Counted from the stretch's first letter, positions 1 to 10,260 are shown. The stretch is DNA of 64,000 bases from Bacteroidota bacterium (GCA_026391675.1 JAPLDQ010000004.1:95747-159746), one strand, 5' to 3'. Translations and numbers: made by a program. The notes: generated by a model not told the origin, from the letters alone.

Positions 1-759
1 TTTGAAATACTGACTTTAATGTTTAGCGTTTTTATACTCGCAGGTGGTGCAAGTGCCTTGAATGAATACCAGGAAAGAGCGTTTGATGCAAAAATGACAA
101 GAACAAAGAACAGACCTTTACCTTCTGGTCACATATCACCAAAAAATGCATTGATTATCTCTGTTGTTTTTATAAGTCTGGGTCTGATTTTCCTTTACTT
201 CCTTTTTGGTTTCATTACTGCTTTTCTTGGATTTTTTAATATTATTTGGTATAATCTGTTATATACCAAGCTTAAAAGGATTACTGCTTTTGCTGTGGTT
301 CCCGGTTCATTAACCGGAGCTATTCCTTTATTAATGGGTTGGACTGCTGCAGGTGCATATGTTTTTGATACAGCCGCTTTATTTTTAGCTTTTTTTATAT
401 TTATTTGGCAAATCCCTCATTTTTGGCTACTTATGTTTAAGTATGGTAAAGAATATGAAGCTGCCGGATTTCCTACAATAAATCAGAATATTAATTCATG
501 GAGTCTTAAAATGATAATATTTTCATGGGTTTTAGCGACTTCATTTTCTTCTGTTATGGCAGCATTTTTTATAGGTAATATTTCTATACCTTTCATTATT
601 GCTATTTTTGTGCTTAATGTTTTGTTTATAGGGATTTTTGTTAAACTCTCATTTGCAGATGCTGCCGAACTTAATCTGAAGAAATCTTTTATAAGCATTA
701 ATGTTTACATGTTTCTATTTTTGCTTATGTTAAGTATTTTTCAATTACTGACTTCCTGA
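1..759 (+). CDS. cyoE: Protoheme IX farnesyltransferase (heme O synthase), 5' truncated by window edge
   Basis: Frame open from base 1; UbiA-family motif NEYQERAFDAKMTRTKNRPLPSG and multiple TM segments. Confidence 0.9.
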   Translation, partial: FEILTLMFSVFILAGGASALNEYQERAFDAKMTRTKNRPLPSGHISPKNALIISVVFISLGLIFLYFLFGFITAFLGFFNIIWYNLLYTKLKRITAFAVVPGSLTGAIPLLMGWTAAGAYVFDTAALFLAFFIFIWQIPHFWLLMFKYGKEYEAAGFPTINQNINSWSLKMIIFSWVLATSFSSVMAAFFIGNISIPFIIAIFVLNVLFIGIFVKLSFADAAELNLKKSFISINVYMFLFLLMLSIFQLLTS

Positions 760-764
760 AAATA

Positions 765-1595
765 TTATTCTATTTCAACTTTCTTTACCGTTTTTTTGGA
801 AATAAAATAACTTAATTCATACAGCATAAACAGGGGGATTGAAACAAGCACCTGTGTAAACATGTCTGTGGATGGTGTAATAAATCCTGCAACAATAAAA
901 ATAATAATAATGGCATATTTCCTTTTTTCCCTGATGAATTTAGGCGTTATAATTCCAATTTTACTCAGGAAAAAAATAAGGACAGGCAATTCAAATACCA
1001 GACCCATTGATAATGATAGACCGCTTACTGAAGAGATGTAAGAGCTGATGGTAATATTGTTTATAATCAGGGGACTTAACTGGTAAGAAGCAAGAAAGTT
1101 AATGGTCAGGGGCGTTATTACATAAAATCCGAATAAAACGCCAATAATAAAAAGAATGGAAATGTAAAATACTATACCGGTAGAATGTTTTCGCTCATTT
1201 TCTCTTAATGCAGGTTTAATAAATAACCAGAACTGTAAAACAATAAACGGGAAAGCAAGTATAATACCGCAAATAAACGAAATCATTATATGATAACTGA
1301 ACTGACCGCCTAATTCAATATTTATTAATTGCAAAGGGATTTTTGTAACACAAAGACCGGGAGCATTTAATAAATCCCCTAATTTGCATAAAACTCGATA
1401 AGTAATAAAGGAAGGCTCGCTGGGAGCAAGTATTATTGAATTGAAAAGGAAATCTTTATTAAAAAAAGCGACAAAGGAAAGTATAACAATAGAAAGTAAA
1501 GACCTGATGATATAAGTCCTGAGAACCTCAACATGATCCCAAAAGCCCATGTCATCAGTTTTTTGCTGAAGCGAACGAAATAAAAAACCAAACAT
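765..1595 (-). CDS. tatC: Sec-independent translocase TatC
   Basis: DMGFWDHVEVLRTYIIRSL N-terminus and multi-TM pattern with E-x-R-K-x-x-G-type loops typical of TatC. Confidence 0.9.
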   Translation of the reverse strand: MFGFLFRSLQQKTDDMGFWDHVEVLRTYIIRSLLSIVILSFVAFFNKDFLFNSIILAPSEPSFITYRVLCKLGDLLNAPGLCVTKIPLQLINIELGGQFSYHIMISFICGIILAFPFIVLQFWLFIKPALRENERKHSTGIVFYISILFIIGVLFGFYVITPLTINFLASYQLSPLIINNITISSYISSVSGLSLSMGLVFELPVLIFFLSKIGIITPKFIREKRKYAIIIIFIVAGFITPSTDMFTQVLVSIPLFMLYELSYFISKKTVKKVEIE

Positions 1596-1601
1596 AGAAA
1601 G

Positions 1602-1808
1602 TTATTTTTTTATCTCTTTCTCTGTCGGTTCATTATCATGTTTTTCAGGTTTTTCATCATAAATGCCGTCTTTGGCTTTGGTAAATTCATTTATACCTTT
1701 TCCAATGCCACGCATTAATTCCGGAATTTTCTTGCCACCAAATAAAATAAGTATAGCAATAATAATAAGGATGATTTCCTGACCGCCCAATATACCGAGT
1801 AATATCAT
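1602..1808 (-). CDS. tatA: Twin-arginine translocase TatA/TatE
   Basis: GGQEIILIIIAILILFGGKKIPELMRGIGKGINEF; adjacent to tatC. Confidence 0.93.
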   Translation of the reverse strand: MILLGILGGQEIILIIIAILILFGGKKIPELMRGIGKGINEFTKAKDGIYDEKPEKHDNEPTEKEIKK

Positions 1809-2275
1809 ATTATTTATTTTTTAATAAGTCAATTTTAAGTAAATATCCAAGGATATTTAATACAAAATTACATTTTTTTATCTCAATTAAAAAAGTTTTA
1901 AATTAAAATAAGCATTAAGAATGATAAATTGCCATAAATAAATAAAGATTTATCATAATAACAATAAAAATACTAGAAATTCAATGGTATGAAATAGCCA
2001 TTAAAGAAGTAAGAAAATCAATGGGAAATGATTTTATTAGGCGTTTTCTCCCGATAAATCGGGACGGGATATGTGACAAGTAAAAATAGAAAATAACAGC
2101 ACACGAAAAGATGTTAAAAAATATTAATTGTTGCTGTTATTATTTTCACAATAAATTTATATATTTGTAGAAATTTTCATCACACTGTGTTGAAAATTTC
2201 ATCACTATTTTATGAGTATAATATTTATTGAGCATTTATATACCTTTTTAGATAAAAACCAAAAATAATAATTTT

Positions 2276-4663
2276 ATGAAAAAACTGTTACTTAGTTTAA
2301 TTTTCCTATGTTTTATAAGCATTTCAATGAATAAGCTATTCGCACAGGAGATTAAATGTTTGGATTGTCATGAAAATTTAGTTGCAAATACGGTTCATGA
2401 TAAAAAAATAAAATGTGGTGATTGTCACAACGATGTTACTTCAGAAGAGCATTCAAAAGCTACAATAAAGAAAGTAGATTGTAAAAGATGCCATGCTGCC
2501 TTAAATACTCAGATGACAAATGATGTTCACCGTAAATTAAAGCATATCCCTGAAGAAAAAGCTCCCAATTGTAAATTATGCCATGGAACACATAAAATTG
2601 AAGCTCCTGCTTTTGTTGTAAATAAAGAAAAAACCTTTTGCGGTAAGTGCCATAAACCCGGTATTATGGCTGTTCCTTATCATACGGTCGGGAAAACGAA
2701 TGACAACTGTACGAGTTGTCATAGTAAAAGAAATCATAAGGAAGAACTGGCTAAATCGGTTCATAAGAATTTATCCTGTTCAAACTGTCATAGTTATGTT
2801 GTAAATAATATAGAAAACCATCAGAAAGCACCCAAAGAAGGAATAACTGCAGATTGTTATTTATGTCATAGTGCTATTGCCAAACAACATAAAGAAAGTA
2901 TTCATGGTTTATCCATTACAGAAGGTATCAATGAAGCAGCTCAATGCTGGAGCTGTCATGGTTCTCATGAAATTGATTCAGTTAAAAGTGCTAAGAGTAA
3001 AGTTTATCCTAAAAATTTAGCTGCAACATGTGGTAAATGCCACGATGATACATTATTTATTAAAAAATATTCCTTATCAATAAAGCAACCGGGTAAAATG
3101 TATACCATGAGTGTTCATGGTAAATTGATAATGAATGGCAGTAAAAACTCTGCTACCTGTGTTACTTGCCACGGAAAACATGATATCAAAAACAGGGTAC
3201 AGGACAATTCATTGATATCAAGTACTAATTTGCCAAATACCTGCGAAAAATGTCACACAGGAGTTACTGCAGAGTATAAACAATCCATTCACTGGATAGC
3301 TGTTAAAAAAGGCATACGGAGTGCACCAAGTTGTAATGATTGCCATAATGAGCATAATATTACAGCTATAAGTACTGCAACCAAAAGAGATGAGATGAGA
3401 AAAATACAGGACAATACCTGTTTGCAATGTCATCAGAATTTAATAATGTCGCAACGCTATGGGCTTGAAAACTTTAATGTTAAAAATTATCAGGATAGTT
3501 ATCATGGTTTAGCTTCTTCACATGGCGATAAACGTGCAGCCATGTGCGTGGATTGCCATAATGTACACAAGATACTGCCTAAATCTCATCCGGAATCGTC
3601 TATAAATAAAGCAAATATACTGGCTACCTGCAAAAAATGCCATACTAACGCAACCGAAACATTTGCCAATAGTTATACCCATACAACACAGCTTAATTCT
3701 GCAGCTAAAATTGAATCTATCGTTAAAACTGTATATATATGGCTGATTATTATTGTAGTAGGCTGGATGTTTTTACATAATTTACTGATTTTTATACATG
3801 AAATGCGCATCAGGTATAAGAAATCCATGAACCAGATCCGCATACCAAGATTTACCAGAAATGAACTGATACAGCATACCATATTACTTAGTTCATTTAT
3901 TATTCTGGCCATGACCGGTTTCCAGCTGAAATTCCCTGACAGTGTTTGGGGAAAGATGATGTATGCATTAGGTTTCAATGAGGGAATCCGTCAGTGGGTA
4001 CATCGTATTTCGGCACTGGTAATGATCTTTTTATCCATTTATCACATGATATATTTGATGTTTTATAAACGCGGTCGTGATGTGCTTTTTGGTATTTTCC
4101 CCAAATACAGTGATGTAATACAGTTTAAAGATACTATGTTGTATTATATGCATTTTTCGAAGAAGCATCCTGAATATGAAAACTACAACTATATGGAAAA
4201 ATTGGAGTATTGGGCGTTAATCTGGGGAACCCTGGTAATGGGGTTTACCGGTCTGGTACTCTGGTTCCCGACTGTAGTCGGAAACTGGGCACCGGTATGG
4301 TTTATCAAAGTCAGCGAAACCGTTCACTTCTATGAAGCTATACTTGCAACACTGGCTATCCTGATTTGGCACTGGTTCTTTGTAATTTTCCATCCGAAAG
4401 AATATCCTGTCAGTTTTACTGTTTTCAATGGTCAAATGTCGGTAAATCATTATAAAGGCGAACACCGCTTGCAATATCACAAAATAATACTCGAATACCT
4501 TGAATTTAAAGAAGGTAAACTTGAAGTGAAAAAAATGAACCATTATACCAAAATGTTTGTGAAAGCTATTGTTGCCAATGGAATTACTATGGATGATTTT
4601 GTTGCCAATGAATTGGAAAACGATACTGAATTGAAAGCTTTTATTGATTCTCATAAATCATAG
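2276..4663 (+). CDS. Multiheme c-type cytochrome (16 CxxCH) fused to C-terminal cytochrome b561/FdhI-like membrane domain
   Basis: 16 CxxCH motifs counted in the translation, then about 4 TM helices with conserved His (QWVHRISALVMIFLSIYH; HFYEAILATLAILIWHWFFVIFHP). Confidence 0.85.
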   Translation: MKKLLLSLIFLCFISISMNKLFAQEIKCLDCHENLVANTVHDKKIKCGDCHNDVTSEEHSKATIKKVDCKRCHAALNTQMTNDVHRKLKHIPEEKAPNCKLCHGTHKIEAPAFVVNKEKTFCGKCHKPGIMAVPYHTVGKTNDNCTSCHSKRNHKEELAKSVHKNLSCSNCHSYVVNNIENHQKAPKEGITADCYLCHSAIAKQHKESIHGLSITEGINEAAQCWSCHGSHEIDSVKSAKSKVYPKNLAATCGKCHDDTLFIKKYSLSIKQPGKMYTMSVHGKLIMNGSKNSATCVTCHGKHDIKNRVQDNSLISSTNLPNTCEKCHTGVTAEYKQSIHWIAVKKGIRSAPSCNDCHNEHNITAISTATKRDEMRKIQDNTCLQCHQNLIMSQRYGLENFNVKNYQDSYHGLASSHGDKRAAMCVDCHNVHKILPKSHPESSINKANILATCKKCHTNATETFANSYTHTTQLNSAAKIESIVKTVYIWLIIIVVGWMFLHNLLIFIHEMRIRYKKSMNQIRIPRFTRNELIQHTILLSSFIILAMTGFQLKFPDSVWGKMMYALGFNEGIRQWVHRISALVMIFLSIYHMIYLMFYKRGRDVLFGIFPKYSDVIQFKDTMLYYMHFSKKHPEYENYNYMEKLEYWALIWGTLVMGFTGLVLWFPTVVGNWAPVWFIKVSETVHFYEAILATLAILIWHWFFVIFHPKEYPVSFTVFNGQMSVNHYKGEHRLQYHKIILEYLEFKEGKLEVKKMNHYTKMFVKAIVANGITMDDFVANELENDTELKAFIDSHKS

Positions 4664-4676
4664 TTTCTTAAATTTT

Positions 4677-4723
4677 AGTAATAAAAAGGCTGTATCTGTG
4701 AAGATGCAGCCTTTTTTATTACT
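4677..4723 (+). terminator. Rho-independent-type terminator
   Basis: AGTAATAAAAAGGCTGtATC-TGTGAA-GATGCAGCCTTTTTTATTACT inverted repeat after CDS stop. Confidence 0.8.
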
Positions 4724-4775
4724 AAGTACTTAATTTACTTGGAGTACTTAGAGTAATTAAGTTTTACACTCATTT

Positions 4776-4900
4776 TGAAAAGCACTTAGCCTTAACTGAA
4801 AAGCAGGAGGTTTAATTGAAAAGCACGAAGGTTTAATTGAAAAGAACGGAGTCTTAACTGAAATATACGGAGGCTTAATGTAAATAGCCTCTTCAATAAT
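4776..4900. repeat. Degenerate ~21-nt tandem repeat (consensus TGAAAAGCACGGAGGYTTAAY)
   Basis: Five successive 20-21 nt units beginning TGAAA from 4776 to 4879, decaying into less similar units. Confidence 0.75.
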
Positions 4901-5088
4901 GCAAACTCACTCTGCCTTATGCAAAAAATAAATTTATTAATTTCATGAAGGCTTAATTTATTTTTTAATTTTACATCATAAAATAAAGAATATACAGCAA
5001 TATTATTGAGACAACTTATTAGGTTATAAGTGGATTTTGGAAAAATTATTGCATGTATATATAATTTATAACCTATTTTTAAAAAGAA

Positions 5089-5790
5089 ATGAGGAACAAA
5101 TTTTTAATAATTGGAATTTTACTTCTAAGCGTATCTTGTCTGAATAAGAATTTAGATAATTCAGTGAATAAAGATGAACAAAGTAAAAGTAATACTTTAG
5201 AACAAAAAGACAACTTTGTTGATTTTTTAAATCTTTTCCGAGACATTAAACCGCAAAAATTACATATTTATCCATTAACCAGGGATGAGAATGGAGATAT
5301 AAAAGGTTATCCTTTTGAAGGAATAAGAATAGATGTAAATAAATTCAAATATATGGATGATGAAAATTTATTCAACAATATTCAAGCTTATAAAGACTCT
5401 TCTGGTAATGCATATGCAATTGGGAAATTTGAAATTGACAGTAACTATATTGGACTCCTCTTCCGTGTTCGAAGTCAATATGATGAAACATTGATTCAAC
5501 TTTTTCTTTGGGATAAAAAGAATAAAAAAATAATAAATGGAATTGATTTAGCTGATTCATTTGGTGATGAAGGATGGTATTTTAATTTAGAAAGTTGGAT
5601 TATTGAATATAAGGAAAATGGAATTTTAAAAATTGTTACACGTCGAAAAGATAGTGATTTACAAGAAGATGAAACAACTGCAAAAATCAGTGACACTTTA
5701 AAACTATATACTTTTAAGAAAGACAAATTTCAATTAAAGTTGAGGAATCTAAGCGATACAACATCCTATAAATTGATAAGTTGGCAATAA
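5089..5790 (+). CDS. Hypothetical lipoprotein
   Basis: 233 aa ORF; N-terminal signal with lipobox-like LLLSVSC. Confidence 0.6.
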   Translation: MRNKFLIIGILLLSVSCLNKNLDNSVNKDEQSKSNTLEQKDNFVDFLNLFRDIKPQKLHIYPLTRDENGDIKGYPFEGIRIDVNKFKYMDDENLFNNIQAYKDSSGNAYAIGKFEIDSNYIGLLFRVRSQYDETLIQLFLWDKKNKKIINGIDLADSFGDEGWYFNLESWIIEYKENGILKIVTRRKDSDLQEDETTAKISDTLKLYTFKKDKFQLKLRNLSDTTSYKLISWQ

Positions 5791-5802
5791 AAATACAGGT
5801 TA

Positions 5803-5928
5803 TAACAGCACCTTGCTTCAAGCGGGGTTTAACAACAAAGTGAAATAAACATGAAGTAATAAACATAGCAGCGGGCTGAAAGGAAAGGAACTATACAATC
5901 CCCGCAAGCAGCAAGCCACGCAACGTTA
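5803..5928. repeat. attC-like (integron-type) imperfect palindromic site
   Basis: TAAC at left, GTTA at right; arms TAACAGCACCTTGCTTCAAGCGGGG and rc TAACGTTGCGTGGCTTGCTGCTTGCGGGG; lies just after one CDS and just before the next. Confidence 0.55.
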
Positions 5929-5959
5929 TTTGCTATATGAAACCCCAAAAACTAAAGAT

Positions 5960-6886
5960 ATGAAAAAAATAATTATTATTTCTTTTCTGACAATGATTGT
6001 TCAGGGAATTTCAGGACAAAACTATATTCCTATTCCTATGGACAGTACAATTTGGCGTGTTGATTTTCATGGTCATGACGATGCAACACATTGTAATTGC
6101 TTCATGCCTTACCAATTCTTAACTGATGGGGATACTGTAATTAATTTTGTTATATATACTAAAATAAAACGATCTGGTAATTTTAATTGTGTTAATTGTC
6201 CTTATTATTTTAGTAATGGTTACAAAGGTGCAATTCGTCAAGATACAATTACCAGAAAGGTATTCATAGTTGAACCTAACAACATAAATGAAAAGATACT
6301 ATATGACTTTTCTTTAACAGTTGGTGATACAGTTAATTCTATTTTGGTTGATCAAGGTTGTGGTCCACAACTAATAGTTGCAGTGGATTCAATTTTACTT
6401 AATTCAACTTATCATAAAAGACTAATATTAGGAGCAAATGGTTGTAATCCATTTGGTGGTAGTTTTATTGAAGGTATTGGGAGTAAACAAGGTTTTTTAG
6501 ATAAAATGTATAGCTTTGAATGGGGTTCCGTTTTAATATGTGTTACACATTCCAACAAGAATATTTATTTTAATCAGCAATCTACTTATACAGACACGAT
6601 AACAGGATGTTCAATGATTTTTCAGAATATAAATGAAAATAAAAAAAATAGAATTTTTATTGCGCCTAACCCCTTTGGCGATTTTTTTGAAATAAATTTA
6701 ATGGAACAAACAGAAAAAGTATACTTGACATTATATGATTTGTATTCAAGAAAGTTATACACAAAGATATCAGAGCAAGTTAAAACATTTAAAGTCCAAC
6801 GTGACAACTTACCATCGGGTGTTTATATTTATCAATTAAGATCAGATAAGCAAATTATTTCGACAGGGAAAATTATAGCAGAATAA
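5960..6886 (+). CDS. Secreted protein with T9SS type A C-terminal sorting domain
   Basis: Signal peptide MKKIIIISFLTMIVQGISG; C-term IAPNPFGDFFEINL...LYDLYSRKLYT...LPSGVYIYQLRSDKQIISTGKIIAE; start moved to ATG 5960. Confidence 0.8.
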   Translation: MKKIIIISFLTMIVQGISGQNYIPIPMDSTIWRVDFHGHDDATHCNCFMPYQFLTDGDTVINFVIYTKIKRSGNFNCVNCPYYFSNGYKGAIRQDTITRKVFIVEPNNINEKILYDFSLTVGDTVNSILVDQGCGPQLIVAVDSILLNSTYHKRLILGANGCNPFGGSFIEGIGSKQGFLDKMYSFEWGSVLICVTHSNKNIYFNQQSTYTDTITGCSMIFQNINENKKNRIFIAPNPFGDFFEINLMEQTEKVYLTLYDLYSRKLYTKISEQVKTFKVQRDNLPSGVYIYQLRSDKQIISTGKIIAE

Positions 6887-6901
6887 ACTACAGCACATAA
6901 T

Positions 6902-6934
6902 AGCACCTTGCTTCAAGCGGGGTTTAACAACAAA
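6902..6934. repeat. Second copy of the attC-like left arm (33 nt identical to 5807-5839)
   Basis: AGCACCTTGCTTCAAGCGGGGTTTAACAACAAA in both places. Confidence 0.85.
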
Positions 6935-7072
6935 ATGAAAAAATCAACGTTGACATTCTTTGCAATTTGCCTTACAATCCTGACTATTGGACAAGCAACG
7001 GAAAAAAAGAAAGTAATTGAACTGGCCAACGCATATAAGGACTTTATGTATAGGAAAATACCAATTTGCTGA
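6935..7072 (+). pseudogene. Truncated/frameshifted secreted-protein gene fragment
   Basis: MKKSTLTFFAICLTILTIGQATEKKKVIELANAYKDFMYRKIPIC*; a +1 frame continues ...GKYQFADERFTNL*, suggesting a frameshift. Confidence 0.45.
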
Positions 7073-7117
7073 TGAACGCTTTACCAATCTATGACCATTA
7101 ACCCCAAAAAAAATATT

Positions 7118-8026
7118 ATGAATAGAATAGCTATACTGTTATTAAGTTTGTTCATGTTTTTCAATCATTTAGAAGGACAAACGTATAAACAGCAATTTAA
7201 CAGCTGTTTCTCAAAAAAAGATACAGCCGGAATGCGTGAACTATTGCCAAAATGGGAAGCTGCTGATAATAATGACCCTGAAATGTATGTTGCATATTTT
7301 AATTATTATGTAAACAGGAGCAAAACCGAATTCATTGAACTGGGTAACAATCCAAAAGGTGAAAATGTATTGAAAATTATGAGTACCGACACCACTAAAA
7401 AACAAGCTGTCGGATATATGTATGGGAATGCATCTTATAATCCTCAATTACTTAAAAAAGGCTTTGATTATGCCGATAAGGGAATATTAAAAAATCCATC
7501 ACGCCTTGACATTAGATTTGGAAAGATTTATATGTATGGTGAGTTAAAAGACTGGAAAGCTTTTACCGAAGAAATTATTAAAACCATTGATTATTCTGAA
7601 ATAAATAAAAACAAGTGGATATGGACAGACAATAAAGCGGTTGAAAAACCTAAAGAATTTATGCTTAGTACAATTCAGGAATATCAATTAAAACTTTATG
7701 ATACCAATGATGATGATTTACTGGAAAATATGAAGCAAATTGCAGAAGCTGTGCTGAAATATTATCCTGATCATGTTGAAAGTTTGTCTGATCTGTCAAT
7801 CGTTTACCTCATAAAGAAAGACAATAATAAAGCCCTGGAAGTCTTGCTTAAAGCGGAGAAGTTAGCTCCAACTGATGCCGTTGTATTAAATAATATAGCT
7901 GAAACCTATAAACGTATGGGCACGAAAAATAACGCAGTTAAATATTACAATCTGACCATAAAATATGGTGATGAAGAACAAAAAACATTTGCAAAAAAAC
8001 AGATTGAAATTATGAATAAGAAATAG
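7118..8026 (+). CDS. TPR-repeat secreted protein
   Basis: Signal peptide and C-terminal TPR units (HVESLSDLSIVYLIKKDNNKALEVLLKAEKLAPTDAVVLNNIAETYKRMG); start moved to ATG 7118. Confidence 0.7.
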   Translation: MNRIAILLLSLFMFFNHLEGQTYKQQFNSCFSKKDTAGMRELLPKWEAADNNDPEMYVAYFNYYVNRSKTEFIELGNNPKGENVLKIMSTDTTKKQAVGYMYGNASYNPQLLKKGFDYADKGILKNPSRLDIRFGKIYMYGELKDWKAFTEEIIKTIDYSEINKNKWIWTDNKAVEKPKEFMLSTIQEYQLKLYDTNDDDLLENMKQIAEAVLKYYPDHVESLSDLSIVYLIKKDNNKALEVLLKAEKLAPTDAVVLNNIAETYKRMGTKNNAVKYYNLTIKYGDEEQKTFAKKQIEIMNKK

Positions 8027-8104
8027 GAAGAAGTCCTGTAAATACCTGATAGTTAGTAAGTCTTTAAAACAAAAAAATATATAATCTATTAATAAATTAA
8101 TATT

Positions 8105-9004
8105 ATGCCAACAAAAAAAATTATATTAGGATTTGGAATTTTGATTTCATTATTCGCATGTGGTCGCTCGGCTGAAGAAAAAAGAATGACTAACGCTAGT
8201 TTGACTGACAGCACTTCAAATGCCTTTATTTCATCAACTGCTGCAGTTGAAAACAATAAGGACTCAACACATAAATTTATCAGAACTGCCGACCTTAAAT
8301 TTAAAGTTAAAAGTGTAATCGCTTCAACTTACGATATTGAGGCCATAACAAGCAGGCTGGGTGGTTTTGTTACTTATACCAATCTGCAAAGTACTGTTGA
8401 TAATGTAAGTAAAACAGCTATCAATGCTGATTCTACGCTTGAAACAACTTATTATACTGTTTCAAACTCAATTACATTAAGGGTTCCAAATACTAAACTT
8501 GATACAACCTTAAAGGAAATATCAAAAAATATTGACTATTTGGATTACAGGATTATTAAAGCAGATGATGTTGCATTGCAATTGCTTTCAAACAATCTTA
8601 CACAAAAACGTTCAGCTAAATACGAACAGCGATTAGCGAATGCCATCGACAACAGAGGAAAAAAACTTAAAGAAACTACGGTTGCAGAAGATGTTTTGCT
8701 AAATAAACAAGAGCAGGCTGATAATGCCAAAGTTTCAAACCTTTCTTTGAATGACCAGATCAACTTCAGTACCATCACTTTAGCTATTTACCAAAGACAG
8801 ACTTTAAAGCGAGAACTGATATCCAATGATAAAAATATAGAAGCTTATGAGCCCGGATTCGGAAGTAAGATGCTGGATGCATTAAAATATGGCTGGGAAA
8901 TTCTGGCTTCATTTATTATTTTCATGATAAAACTTTGGGGATTAATCCTTTTTGGATTAATTTTATATATACTGTACCGGAAATTTTGGAATAAAAATAA
9001 ATAA
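8105..9004 (+). CDS. DUF4349-like lipoprotein
   Basis: Lipobox SLFACG, HKFIRTADLKFKVKSV...GGFVTYTNLQSTV, coiled coil, C-terminal TM. Confidence 0.7.
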   Translation: MPTKKIILGFGILISLFACGRSAEEKRMTNASLTDSTSNAFISSTAAVENNKDSTHKFIRTADLKFKVKSVIASTYDIEAITSRLGGFVTYTNLQSTVDNVSKTAINADSTLETTYYTVSNSITLRVPNTKLDTTLKEISKNIDYLDYRIIKADDVALQLLSNNLTQKRSAKYEQRLANAIDNRGKKLKETTVAEDVLLNKQEQADNAKVSNLSLNDQINFSTITLAIYQRQTLKRELISNDKNIEAYEPGFGSKMLDALKYGWEILASFIIFMIKLWGLILFGLILYILYRKFWNKNK

Positions 9005-9121
9005 AATGTAAATAAATAAAATTTTTAACTGATTCAAGTGGTAATTTTACAAATTCATAAAAGGGCATGACTCAAATGTCGTATTAAATATAGTTTGAAT
9101 TTCTGAATAATAGATAATAAT

Positions 9122-10189
9122 ATGAGGTTAGAAGACTTAGGTTATTATAAAAAATTAGAGCAATTTAAATTGGGAAATAATCTCAGTAACTTTGAGATAG
9201 GCAGGGTTATTGCAGAACATAAGGAACGTTATATTATAAGGACTGCAGATAATGAGTTTGAAGCAGAGATTACCGGTAATATGCGGTTTACTGCTATGAG
9301 TCGTGAAGATTTTCCGGCAGTAGGAGACTGGGTCGCCTTTATTTCGTACGATGAAGATACTGCTTTAATTCATAGTATTCTCCCAAGATACTCAGTTGTT
9401 AAAAGGCAGGCAGTCGGGCAATATAGCGAGATTCAGATTATAGCAACAAATATTGATTATGCTTTTTTGGTACAGGCTGTTGACCGGGATTTTAATATCA
9501 ACAGACTGGAACGATATCTTACCATTTGTAATGCATCAAAAGTTAGTCCAATAATTTTACTCACTAAAACAGACTTAATAAACGAGCAGCAGCTTACAGA
9601 GATTTTGGAGCGTATAAAGCTCAGGATAAATAATGTTCCGCTTATTGCGATAAGTAATTTGTCAAAAGACGGCTACGATAAAATTGAAGCGATAATAGAA
9701 AAAGAGAAAACCTATTGCATGCTTGGTTCCTCAGGAGTAGGAAAATCCACCTTGTTAAATAATCTATCCGCTAAAAACATAATGCGAACTGATGCCATTA
9801 GCCAAAGTACAAGCAAAGGGAGGCATATTACCAGTCACCGGGAATTGATTGTACTGGAAAATGGCGGAATATTAATTGACAATCCGGGAATGAGAGAAGT
9901 AGGTATTACTGATGTAGCTGGTGGTCTGGAACTTACTTTTGATAAAATTCATGAGCTTTCACAATATTGTAAGTTTAAATTTTGCTCACATACCGTTGAA
10001 TCTGGATGTTCAGTTATTGATGCAGTTGATAATGGTGAAATTGACAAAGCGACCTATGAAAATTACCTGAAAATGGAACGCGAAAAGGCACATTTTGAAT
10101 CAACAATTGCAGATAGACGAAAAAAGGACAAGGAATTTGGGAAAATGATGAAGAACTATAAAAAAGATTTGAGTAAAAATAAATTCTAG
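9122..10189 (+). CDS. rsgA: Ribosome small subunit-dependent GTPase A
   Basis: Circularly permuted GTPase: LLTKTDL, GSSGVGKSTLLN, DNPGMRE, C-terminal Cys/His zinc site CKFKFCSHTVESGC. Confidence 0.93.
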   Translation: MRLEDLGYYKKLEQFKLGNNLSNFEIGRVIAEHKERYIIRTADNEFEAEITGNMRFTAMSREDFPAVGDWVAFISYDEDTALIHSILPRYSVVKRQAVGQYSEIQIIATNIDYAFLVQAVDRDFNINRLERYLTICNASKVSPIILLTKTDLINEQQLTEILERIKLRINNVPLIAISNLSKDGYDKIEAIIEKEKTYCMLGSSGVGKSTLLNNLSAKNIMRTDAISQSTSKGRHITSHRELIVLENGGILIDNPGMREVGITDVAGGLELTFDKIHELSQYCKFKFCSHTVESGCSVIDAVDNGEIDKATYENYLKMEREKAHFESTIADRRKKDKEFGKMMKNYKKDLSKNKF

Positions 10190-10260
10190 GCAGAACAATA
10201 GTATTTATACTTTACTTTGAAATTTTGATTTTATTATTGATAAATCAATTTTAATATTTG

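Noticed and set aside
1975-2080. ORF remnant EIQWYEIAIKEVRKSMGNDFIRRFLPINRDGICDK upstream of the 16-heme cytochrome
   Set aside because: No start codon and no recognisable family; could be a degraded gene but not supportable.
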